From positions 492,495 through 540,992 of the forward strand of contig NW_019775691.1 of assembly GCF_001039355.2 (NCBI RefSeq): 48,498 bases of DNA, written 5' to 3'. Made by a program: the position numbers and the translations under genes. Below the pieces are notes generated by a model, which worked only from the letters and a program-made list of their open reading frames with translations, made no database searches and was not told the origin of the DNA. Origin of the DNA: Lingula anatina (taxonomy: Eukaryota > Brachiopoda > Lingulata > Lingulida > Lingulidae). Of this stretch, positions 35,439-46,663 are shown one piece after another. Each line of letters starts with the position of its first letter. Position 1 is the stretch's first letter.

Positions 35439-38400
35439 ATGGCAGACTCACCGGTTGGCGAAGGCGATTTCGATCCTATGGCGGAAATTTCTCAGACAGA
35501 AGCTGATCCAGCGGCAGCCTTTTTAGCCAGAGAGCAAGATGAACTAGCTGGACTAGAAGATGACACTTTCGGCGTCTCCGGTGGTCAGCAAAGCGGAGGG
35601 CAAGGTAAATAGAATGGCATCGATCTCTTGTCGGGGGCGTCACCGTCTAAGAATGTCTTAAAAAATGTGTCACAAATCTTAATTAAAGAACACACTTCGG
35701 GTATCGAATTGATTGTAGTGTCTCTGGCTGTAAATCATAGATGTCGGCTGTGCGTTATGTGTTGATGTAACTGATATCTCCGAGGAAGTTTTTTGCTACT
35801 CACCTGATCTGGAAATCGATTTTGACCCTCATCGCTTTGTTCAAGTGAAGTGAAAGTTTAAGGTGATAACACGCGTGTGGGATTTTAAACTTCAGTTACT
35901 ACCTTGACTGACTTTGGCAAATTACTCATTAATTCGTTATTGGTTTTCAGATTTTGGATTTGATGATGATTTAGAACAACCCCCACAGCAGCAGCAGGTA
36001 GTGTATGGTGGGGGTCACTCTGGGTGTATTGTGTACGGTGGGGGTCACATTGGGTTGATAATTTGGTGGGGTTTATTTTTAGATTTTTCAGAGACCAAAT
36101 CTGATTTGTTTACCAGGGATACCAAAGTTGGACTTACAGGTGTACTTATTGTGACCTGACAATATTTTCCGTGTGGTAAAGTTCAATAAATTATAACTGG
36201 GTTTCATGCCGGTTAGTAGTATTTTTAAATTTATTTTTAAGAAAACTTAAAAAGAAATGATGAGCTAAGATTTGGTATCTGGGAAGATGTTTTTATAAAC
36301 TTATATCAGTGTGCTTGTGTTCCTAAAAAGCATGTTTGACTTATAGATGTAGATTCTTTAATTTTGTGATTTATGTTTGACTACTAGTACTAGTATCTAT
36401 GTCTTGTTCCTTCTGTTCATAGAGCATTTGGGATAATGTTTGTTTAATACAAGTCTAGTGTTTAGCATTAACATATTGTGGTTTATTTATTTATTTATTT
36501 ATTTATTTATTAATTTATTTATTTATTTATTTATTGTTGCAAGTGCTTTATGTTTTGTAGAGTAATGTTGGAGACTTCCTAGATGACTTTGGTGCCCCAC
36601 CTCCTGCTGTGAGCATTTTATTCCTCATTTTAATTTTTTTTTTTTTTTTTTGTTATTTTTCTCACAAATAGTTATTTACTAGAATTAGAGTTTTATTACT
36701 GAGAGTGTGGCTAGCATTTTGATCTCAGTCAAATGTATGTGAACAAAAAAGCACTAGAAAGATAACATATCTTCACTTGACCTGGTGTTAAGAAAATTTG
36801 AAGTTGCCTGTTGAACTGTTGGAAAAGAAAGGGGTAAGGGATATTAATATCAGATATTTTGGTCTTAGAAGGTGAGTGCTATTTTTAAAATTTCACAGAC
36901 ATTGACAAACTTAACATTCATGGAAGGTAAATATTTTGATATCTTTTCTGGTGCTTTTATTCTTGAAGATGGTCTGAAAGCTAGCATAGTATGAAAAGAT
37001 TTGTGACAATGCCTCTATTTTCACTCCTGCTTTCCTTCATTTTTGTTGTTGTCAGCTGTGCAGGTTTGGCATGATGTAGTGTTTTTGGGTAACATTCTAA
37101 TACTAGTACATTTTTTAGTTCAAACTACATTTCTTTATAGTTGAGTTTCAAGAGTTCTTTAACTTATTTGTTTAAATGTTTTATTTCGTTTAACAGCATG
37201 TTTATTTTATTTTTGACCTATTTCATTACAAACATATTGTACAGTACTTACATTAAAGTCCCATGTCAATGTAGACAGTTCAGTGTTGTAAACTGATAGC
37301 ATTTTGAATAATGTGTATAGTTAGGATTGGTTTTGTCATGATGAATTGTGTTTACAGGCGACATCTGGTGGCGAATTTGACTCCCTTGGTGGATATGACA
37401 ACCAAGAGTATAATGATGTAAGATGTCTTGGTTGTACTCCCAGGCAATACTAATACAATATTGATACTATATTGATACAAGGGACAGGGTAGGGTGCTTT
37501 GGGCTTAAAGGTACATACGAACCGAGCGTGGATATCCAGTAACACATGGAAACCACTACTACTAGTTTCTTGTATGACTAAAATAAATTCGACATGCCAA
37601 GGGATAAACTGAATAGATCACTCGATCAGCCATAAAAGAGCTTGAGACTGCTCCTTTCTTTAAATTTTTGGTTGGAAATTTAACCTACTTTTGTGACCTA
37701 CTTTTCTGCCCCATTGGCATACAGCATAGAATGCTAGCAGAAAAATCCGTTCAAACATAACTTTCGGGTAAAATTAAACAATGCCTTTTGGTATTTGGTT
37801 GGTTTTTGTGACAAAAAATCGACTTTGTATGCATCTTTAAATGTCTAGCACAACTTTTGAAGCTGCTAGGGGGTAATTAACATTAGTCAGTTACTCCCTA
37901 GTTACTCAAGGGGACGTGGCAGCCAATTAAGCTGATTACACTTTAGCACTTTAGCGAGAAGCGCAATAGAGTTAGATCCATCCTGCAGGTACAATGGGTT
38001 TATGGGAATGCAGTTTTGGTACACTGGCTTGCAAATTAAAGCACGGTAGCAAAATATAGGTGTCTAGAAGTAGAGGTAACAGACTCCTTTAGAAAGAGAG
38101 AATGATCCATATATTGAGGTGATAGATTTTATAATCCATATAGTCACATGTGTGCTACCAGGTATGTGGGATTCATTTAGAGCACAACAGTCCATTTCTT
38201 TCACTGTCAGGTGATAGGCTATGATGAAGAAGTACTTTTATATTTACTTAAGACTAATATTGCTTATGATTTCTACCAAATCTTCATGTTTTGTTGATTT
38301 TAAAATTTTATTTTGCTAATTTCTCTATAGATGTCTCATTCTTTGTATTTTTATCTGAACTAATGCACAAGCTCCTCACAGATCTAAACTGAAGTAAGCT

Positions 38401-41016
38401 TAGCATGTGTGCCTTGACTTGGTATTTTATTTAAATTTTTACTCGGTTTTTTGAAAATGAAGAATAATATGGGGTTTTATTTTGTCCCCTCTCCCCCAAT
38501 GTACGTTTATAAAAGGAACATTTGAGAATTTTTGAGGTCAAAACCTTATGCCTTCTTTACAAAAGAAAAAAAAAACTTCAATGTTACATATGCAATGTTC
38601 AGTTTGTATACATCTTTACTGATATTCATTATTTCAGATGAATGGCCCTTCTGACACGTATTCCGCCATATCTCAGGTCGACAGACAGCGCCAAGAGCCA
38701 GAAAAGATCCGCCTCTGGAGAGAACAGCAAAAAGAACGTCTGGAAAAGAAAGGTTTGTCACTCTAGGCTTCATGTTGGCACAGAGAGAGAGAGCAAACAG
38801 TTCTTCCAATGAAGAAAGAGTCTTTTGCAGTCTGTGCCAACATCTTTTTAGTCTTTTTACCCTTCAGTATGCCAGGGTTTATGAAACCACTGGCTCTTAA
38901 GTAGATCTAAAATTTGAAAATGTTTTTTGTTAAGAAGTATTGATTCTCCTTTTGTTTGAAAAAAAAAAAAGTACAGTAGTGCATTGTTTCAGATAATTAT
39001 TTTTGACAATATATTTTGAGAAAATGTAAATCATGCAGCTGTGGATTAAACTAAAAAAAAAAATAAATAAGATAACAATGATAATAAAGTAATAAAACTA
39101 AAGTTTGGAGGACTATATGTTTGGTAAAAATCTCATGGAGCACATGATTCTTAATGTTACCAACTTTTGTATTCCAGATGCAGACGAGGCAGAGAAGAAG
39201 GAAGAGTGGCGTGAGGCGGCCAAGAAAGAGATGGAAGACTGGTATAAACATAGGGCGGAGCAACTTCAGAAGACAAAGGAGACAAACAGGTCTGTGTGTG
39301 TGTATGTGTGTGTGTGTGTGCGTGCTCATGTGTGCAACAAAAAAAAAAAAAGGAGACTGTAATTGCCTGGAGAAATGGATGATTGAGTGTGAATTTGATT
39401 GCGTGCATGTGTACATGCGTGTGTAAAAAAGCTACGGAAGACAGAGACAAACTGGCTTTTTGGTTAGGGGAATTGTTTATTTGTATATCGCCTCAACCAT
39501 CTATTGAAGTGAACATGTTATAGGATATTTTCAAAAATTGGGAACCTGATTTATTTTCCTGTTTGTTTTTTCAAAAATGGATTTTTTTAAAAATCATATG
39601 CAAGCAACATATTTCATGCACTGAAAGATAAATTATGTTTTTTATTTTACAATTTTTTGTTAGACTGTCAATCCAGAATTGACTTCATTTGTGTGTACTT
39701 GGTTGTTTTGTGGTTTAGCTTTGATTTTTGAATTTTGTCACTCAGACTACTGCAGGAGAAACGAGGGTAAGAATGGAAGGCATGGGTACAGGGTTTATAC
39801 AAAGTTTATTTATCTATCATTCTGGTGAAGGAGAGGTTTTAAAAACTGCACAATGTTTTAAGGACCTTCCTAAAAAGCTGCCTTTAGGGAACATACTACA
39901 AGCATGAATGGATGTGAGAGCTGAAGACAGAAAACTGGTTGATAAGAATATTTCATGGGTTGAATCATTCTACTAGTACCATTGCATGCTGATACACCTC
40001 AACTCACCTGACTACCGCAGATTTAGTGAAGTTTTTGTACAAAGTCAACATTGGCTAAGAGCAGAGAATGCAAAATAAATAAATAAATAACTAAAAGAAC
40101 CGATTTCTTTAATTTAAAATGTTTAATCTTCTTCAAATTTTCCTCTTGTTGTTGTGGTTTGCTATCGTAGGCATCCTTCAGACCTCCAGTCACAAGGCTT
40201 CCTTGCCATTTCTTCCAGGACCATTTTTTTTTCACAATCCAAAGCCATGTTTGAAGACTTTATATGATCATTTTGTTGTTTGATATCTTAAATAATATGT
40301 GAATGGTGAATGCAAATATGTATGAGTATAATTGAGAAAGCAAAATGAAGACACGTCTCAGGTTTTGTTTGTTGTCGTATGTCTGCCATTATTTCTGGTC
40401 CCTCTCTCCACCATGCTTTTACACGAAGGTGCGCGACTTCTGGCTCTCTCAAATGGTTCCCATCAAATATTCCTGACCAGTATTACTAGTAGGTTCCAGG
40501 TCGCTTACTTCCCCCATTCTTTTCTGTATCATACACAACAGATTTCTGTTGATATTCATCTGTGAGTGGAGGGTTCTTGATGATATTGAAATTTTATGGG
40601 TATTTTTATCAATTTTATGTTTTTTTTTTTCTTTCCCCTATTTCATGCTGTATTTATTATTTTACACTTTAAAATACATAAATTTTGGAAATCACGTTAA
40701 GGAAAAAGTTTTAAACTCCAATGATTTGCATTTTAAATGCAAAAATGCATGAAAGCAGAACTATAAGTCAACGTGGGATTCTGCACTGGGTGATTGACTT
40801 GAGTATTATCATCTGAAACCTAAGACATTTTTTCTCTATTCTAGAGCTGCGGAGGCAGATTTCGTCAAAGAGCGAGATGAAACAATTCCAGGAGGCGAGT
40901 GGGAGAAGATTTGCCGACTGTGCGAGTTCAATCCTAAAGGTTCCAAAACTACAAAAGATATTTCCAGAATGCGTTCCATCTTACTGCAACTAAAGCAGAC
41001 ACCATTAGTCAGATAG
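35439..41016 (+). CDS. CLTA: clathrin light chain
   Basis: Seven exons with matching phases: 35439-35604, 35951-35997, 36561-36608, 37358-37417, 38638-38752, 39178-39289 and 40845-41016. They give 239 residues. The N-terminal part has DPAAAFLAREQDELAGLEDD, the light-chain N-terminal signature. The middle is Gly/Gln/Pro/Asp-rich. Exons 5-6 (YSAISQVDRQRQEPEKIRLW to HRAEQLQKTKETNR) form the charged helix that binds clathrin heavy chain. The C-terminus (GGEWEKICRLCEFNPK, DISRMRSILLQLKQTPLVR) matches the trimerisation-domain-contacting tail. The protein regulates assembly of clathrin coats on the plasma membrane and trans-Golgi. Invertebrates usually have a single light-chain gene, so the symbol is by similarity. 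Introns contain a (TTTA)n array and a TTAA-ended repeat. AATAAA at 41471 marks the likely 3' end. Confidence 0.95.
36482..36536. repeat. (TTTA)n microsatellite in clathrin intron 2
   Basis: About thirteen TTTA units with one interruption, ending 24 bases before exon 3. Confidence 0.95.
37505..37840. mobile_element. possible TTAA-ended MITE in clathrin intron 4
   Basis: The left end reads TTAAAGGTACATACGAA. The complement of the right end reads TTAAAGATGCATACAAA, so about 14 of 17 positions pair as a terminal inverted repeat. TTAA at both ends fits the target site of piggyBac- or Kolobok-type transposons. About 336 bp, no coding capacity. Called on the ends only. Confidence 0.45.
39295..39321. 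repeat. (TG)n microsatellite just after clathrin exon 6
   Basis: A GT/TG run begins five bases after the exon 6 donor (GTCTGT) and is followed by an A12 run. Confidence 0.9.
39746..39766 (+). CDS. CLTA: candidate 21-nt alternative microexon of clathrin light chain
   Basis: A TCACTCAG acceptor and a GTAAGA donor bracket 21 bases that keep the phase of exons 6 and 7 (phase 2 in, phase 2 out). Inclusion would insert seven residues, reading R-LLQEKRG-A at the junction, between KTKETNR and AAEADFV. Vertebrate light chains carry their neuron-specific inserts at exactly this junction. The insert itself does not resemble the vertebrate ones as far as I recall. The alternative is a chance pair of splice-like sequences; RNA evidence is required. 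Confidence 0.45.
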
Positions 41017-41470
41017 ATGGCAGTAACTGCAGCTTAGAAAGACTGTCTTGGAAATAAATGTGGTAGTTTCATGTAAAGCCCGTCTTGGAGAGGCCCCCAT
41101 GTGGAGATATTTGTGAAATGTTATAGGTGGGGCCACAATATGAGTTTATAAATGTATAGAGCCACAATACATGTCAATATGTAATGTATAATAGAAAGAT
41201 TGTAGATGTGAGTAATGTGTAGAAATTTACAATATCTATCAATTTAAACAATATCATATCTTCCCCAGTGTGCATCACTGGAAGTTACAGTGTTACATGT
41301 AACTTCACCCATTTATTTTTAAACAATGAACCGCGTTAAAGTTGTGGTAGAAATTATACAACAGAATTGTCTGTTTTGTGAAGTTCAAAAATTATGTAAT
41401 ATAATTGTGGTAAAACAAGAATGTAAAGATTACTTTTAGAGGTAAATGAGTTTTAAGATTCTTTGATCTG

Positions 41471-41476
41471 AATAAA
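41471..41476 (+). terminator. clathrin light chain polyadenylation signal
   Basis: AATAAA about 455 bases after the stop codon, the first such signal in a good position apart from one soon after the stop at 41054. Confidence 0.6.
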
Positions 41477-41560
41477 TGAAGTTTACATTACTAACAAGAA
41501 CTTTCTATATGTGAACAGCATAACAGCTATAATTGAACTGACACGATTCTGTTATAAGGT

Positions 41561-41566
41561 TTTATT
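41561..41566 (-). terminator. polyadenylation signal of the convergent MBOAT gene
   Basis: TTTATT on the plus strand reads AATAAA on the minus strand. It faces the clathrin signal from about 85 bp away. It is assigned to the MBOAT gene by position and orientation only. Confidence 0.4.
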
Positions 41567-41962
41567 ACAATTTCCATCATAAATTACAATATCAAATAAA
41601 AAGAAACTTGTGGCCAGACAATGAACACTGATATTTCAGCAGATAAAGTGATGACTTTTTCAATGTACCAAAGCTTTACTGATCAACACGAATCTTCACA
41701 AATTATCACGCTTAAACATTTTTTTTAATTAAAATATCTTTTTATTGTGCAATGTTGAGAAGTTTGCCTTTCTGGCATTATTCCTCACATAATGATATAT
41801 CACCTGTCACATCGAGCACCTCAAGATCAAGTTATAAAGATTTCTTACGTACACAGATTCCATACATTCATATAAGGAATTGATTGTCCAATTTATGCCA
41901 TATGCAAGACAGATGGTTTGGGCTTGGCTTGTTTCTTATCTCAGTATTGTGCACCCGCTATT

Positions 41963-42083
41963 TTAGCACAGTTTCGTACCACGTAACAATACCAAGTAAC
42001 CCAAGATCAGCATATAATTCCTTCTAAGTGACAAATAGCATCCAGGACGACAACATAGGAAATATACATAATGTACACAGTTG
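41963..42083 (-). CDS. weak candidate for the last MBOAT exon
   Basis: A minus-strand acceptor (TTTTACTCACAG) at 42084 joins in phase to the donor after 43553. The frame then reads about 39 residues, including a moderately hydrophobic NYMLILGYLVLL, to a TAA. MBOAT1/2 proteins end with a hydrophobic segment and a short polar tail, which this resembles only loosely. Cys content is high and no family motif is present, so another undetected exon remains quite possible. Confidence 0.22.
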
Positions 42084-43413
42084 CTGTGAGTAAAAGCTTG
42101 TTTCAGGACGGCACATTCTGTTTTGTTCGTGCATGCTGGGAGAACAGTGCCTGCTGGGATGTCAGATGAGAAATGATAATGAAAGGACAAAAAGCTCGGG
42201 GTAATAATGTGTTACAGGATTTGAGAGAGAGTATGATCATATTTAACAGAACAATAAGGCACTTGTCGGAAAGCAAACATATGAAGGATATGATTTATGT
42301 AAGAGAAGGAGAGATGGGTTATCTTAGTTTGATATGTTGTGGACCTCTAAATACGAGTTCTTACTAAAGAAAGTCGTATGATTCTTCTTAATTTCCCTGA
42401 ATCTAGCGATATCGATGAGATTTAAAAGTGCATGTAATACTACAGTCATTCTTAGCCCCAGAATACATCAACATCGTGACATATATTCTGTCAGAGGTAT
42501 CAGTAAAAGTTATCACTATTGTAACAGGCATGCCAACTGATAACGCAAGAATAGATCTGCTAAAGTTGACTCTTTAAGATCAGCTTTATTGTCTGTGCAA
42601 AAAACACTGAAACCACAAACCTTCACTCCAACGGTGTTTGGAATAAATTAGTTCACAGCAAAAACAGTCTGATGACCAGTTATTAAAACATTTTATTGAA
42701 CCAATTCCTTTAATTTCATCAGCAGAGATTCAATTTTCACTGGCATTTAGCATAGTGTAAGTGTCAATACTGCACGCACACTAAATTTTGTATCAATATA
42801 TACTGTGACAACTCTTCAATATATTTTGTATCAATGTTCACATATTTTAAACATTTCAGTTGACATACCTGCTAAAATCATTTTCCCTTCAGATTTGACA
42901 ACGTAAAATAAATGTATTAAGTAAAACACTATTAATCATGCTACAAAATAAAAATTGCACAAATTAAAGATTGGAGATGAAATTGTCAATGAGTAATATT
43001 TCACCTTTTCCTTGCTTTGGACTTCAGGCAATGCTAAAGTTCACCCAAAACCTAAATTTTGTTTTAGGCTTTAGGGAAAATGCTGAGGTCTTATACCGTA
43101 GAACAGCAATTGCCTTTGAATCACTAATAACTGAAACAAAAGTCTTAATAAAAAGCAAATAAAATATGCAATAAATAATCCATTATTTAATTTTAAAAAA
43201 TTATGCAGTGAGTGCTAGTGACTTGGACCCAGGTATTCATTAATATCAAACTAAATTCATTGATAGTGCTCATAAATGCACAGTGGAGACCCCTGGTGTG
43301 CATAAAAAATGACCGAGATTTGCAGGGCAGGAGATTACTGTGACAACTCTTCAATCTAAAGTTATGAAAATGACACCACTTGCATGTAGATGAAGTAGAA
43401 TAATATTTACTAT

Positions 43414-43414
43414 N
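43414..43414. other. single unknown base (N)
   Basis: A lone N in an A/T-rich stretch of the MBOAT gene downstream of its last resolved exon. Unlike the N at 32159 I see no duplicated flanks, so it is probably an ambiguous base. Confidence 0.9.
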
Positions 43415-43552
43415 AAAAATAAAAAAAACAAAAAATTGAAATATTAATAATAAAAAATTTCCAAATTTACACATACAAATTCAAATTAGAAATTTTTATT
43501 CTATTATTTCACACACACACATCTCATTCTCTCTGAACAACCCACAACTTAC

Positions 43553-46500
43553 CCATACGCAAACAGACTGGGGAAAAATCCATACGTTACAAAAGGCGTC
43601 ACCATGATCACATTGGCCATGCGTGTGAAGACGAAAGTTACACAGTCATACAAAAATGGAACAGCACCTGTACTCTGATCTCCGTCAGGCTTGAAGAATG
43701 GACGGATGTTTTTACGAACCTATATAAAAGCAAATGATAACAGACCATAAGTAATTTTCAAAAATTATAACATATTTTATGATAATTCAATTTTATTACA
43801 CTGTACTTTGCTAAGCCTGGCTAAGACTGAGATTCACTTCTCTAGAATATTAACATAAAGAAAAAATAAAATGATGTGCAAAACATACCGTTCTAGCTGC
43901 AAATAAAAAGATGGCAGCACTGAAGAAGGCCAGATAGTAACCAGGGTAGAAACCATGCCAGAAAGCACTGACAGCAAAGGTTGCCAGGGTCTTCTGGAAA
44001 GGTATGCGGTCGTAGACGATGCGTCTGAGCCAGATCAAGGTAGTCTTGTTCCAGGTATCGATGTTGACTTTGATACTAGTACATGTCTGGAAATAGAAAC
44101 TGAATTTACTGAGAGCTTATCTGTATTGTAAGGGATGCACCTTCTCATTTTAATTATTCCATCCAACTAAGAGATTGCCATCCGACTACCCCTCACAAAC
44201 TGACACACAATTTAACTGACAATAATAACCACTCCCCATAACAAGTAATATAGGAGGTGTGCTGTACATTTATAATTCTCTTAAATTCAACAGTTGCCAA
44301 GGGAGATTAGTTGCCAGGCAACATAAGTAGTCATGTAATTTCAGTCAGTTGCCAGGCAATACCATATGTCAGAAGATTTCCATCTGATAATTTAAGGTCT
44401 CAGTTTAAGGGTTTAACAAAAAATCACAGCTGCAAAATGTACAAGGACACATTGCTCTCCCTCCCCACATTTACACAGAAGACACATTGGGAGATAAAAT
44501 ACTGTAACTTCCTTTATTTTTCTGAATCTTCAGATACTACTTTCGTACCTCTAACTTCCATATATCCATGTTATTAAGCCTGTCCCACTTCTCATTCCCG
44601 TCTTTGTCATAGCCAGCAAACCCCAGGCCAGCAGAGGTGTTGACCAGTTCACCTGAAATATACAATGCATACACATATACCTGCATGTTTACTATATTTT
44701 CCAAGTCCTTTCCATTCTACATACCATGATAATCTAATCAAATTAAATGCAATCAACCTGAAATATAAAATATATACACATATTATATGTATGAGCATGC
44801 ACGTTTCACATATTCTCTTAGTGCTTTCTAATCTATGAACCATCACAATCTAATCAAATTAAATTCTTATTTCAAGTTATCTTAAACACCTATATGCCTC
44901 TGAAATGCAAGCGTTAAGTATTTTTGAGGTCAACCTTTAAAGACAGTCACTAAATAAATAAATAAAACTTGTATATGCACACACAGACATCGCTCTCACC
45001 CAGTTTCCAGGCAAAGTAATACTTGCTCCTTGTGACTGACAAGCTGACCAGGAGATACAGGTTCTTCTGCAGGAAGGACAAGCTGCCAAACCACGCTATA
45101 TCTGTGTCAAATAAAGGGAGAGTTCTACGTAAGCACTGATAAAATGTTTAATATCAATTCACAAGTTGCCAAACCAAGCTGTATCAGGAAGACAAGCAAA
45201 TTAAATGAGAAATTTTAGTAGTATTTGATTAATATGATTTTTTTAAAGATACATAAAGAAAAAGAGTCCGACATTTCATGCTAAGCCAATAATAAATACA
45301 ACAAACTGTCATATTATCACTTTCTGAAAAAAAAAGTACTTCAGTTCTTCATTACTTCCAGATAACTCACCGTGTATATTTTCTGATGGCACAAGCGGCA
45401 GGACAAACATCATGAGGACAGCGTTGACGATGGTAATGATCAGGTTTGGGAACATGGAGGGCTGAAAGGAAAACACATACTTTATACTACAGCATAAAAT
45501 GACAATGTCAACCCAAAATTCCCAGAGATGCTAATCTCTTGGTAACAATGTGATAAAAACTAAATATTTTGATTTGTGGAAGGCTGAAGGGAAAACACAC
45601 ATTTTATACTACAGCATGAAATGACAGTGTTCTTAGGCCATGTTTAGAATAACAATTATTGTACTAGCAGGATTGATCTATCTCAGCAGGAATTCTTGCT
45701 AAGGCACAGTCAATTTAATTATTCAATTCAATTTATTTCTGTACTGGTACATAGATTGTCATGACCTTGTACAATATGATATACAAATGATGATACAATA
45801 CAGTTAGTGCATTACCATCTTTAATGTAATCAGCTTAATTGTCTGGCATGCCCCCAGATGCTAATCTTATGTTCACAATGTGATAAAAGCTAAATATTCT
45901 GATAGATGATCTGATAATAAGCCAGACTTCAGAAAAACTCACCACTGGGTTCGGAATTCTCACTTTGTGGTTATTCTGAAAGTGAAAGTGTAGGTAAAGA
46001 TAAATTGATGAATGTGAAAAACATAGCATCTAACAATGACATCAACTTGCACAGAAGATTTGGTTTTTCAGTTTACCAACAGCTAAAAATCTCAACCTGA
46101 CATCTCCTTCCTCCCTTTCCCCATCTTTTCTTAACAACAGGGGTGTTCTTTCAAAGTCCCCATTTTTCCCGCCTACTCTAAAGGAAAATCCCAATCCCTC
46201 CCTCTCTCCCTCCCTGCCTCTCCCTACCTCTGTGACCTGGGGTGCCTGTATATCCTCTCCTTCAATAAATGCCTTATAGTCCACATAGAAAACCAATGGT
46301 CCCACCATTACATTATGGAAACTGAAGATATAGCTGTAGTACTCTAAAGCTGTGGGGATTCGCCTGTGGAAGATATTGTATTTAGTATTTATTGGAACTT
46401 AAAATAAACTTATATGGAATATGGAAAATACTGATAAGGAACAAAAGCACTGCAACTTAATGAAACGTTTTAAAACTAAGCATTACACAAATCTAACTTG

Positions 46501-46593
46501 AGAATGAACTGAACTTTATTTGGTTTTTCAGAAATTTTATTTGGTGAAAAGAAGGGAAAAATAATGACAGACAGATATACAGGAGACTAGGAT

Positions 46594-46663
<70 letters not shown>

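Noticed and set aside
41884-41945. Minus-strand KKQAKPKPSVLHMA before a stop, considered as the MBOAT C-terminus
   Set aside because: An in-frame TGA lies just upstream and no acceptable splice acceptor separates them.
46042-46308. 88-residue minus-strand frame reading past an MBOAT exon
   Set aside because: Only its first part is the real exon (46363-46228); the rest is intron after a GTAGGG donor.
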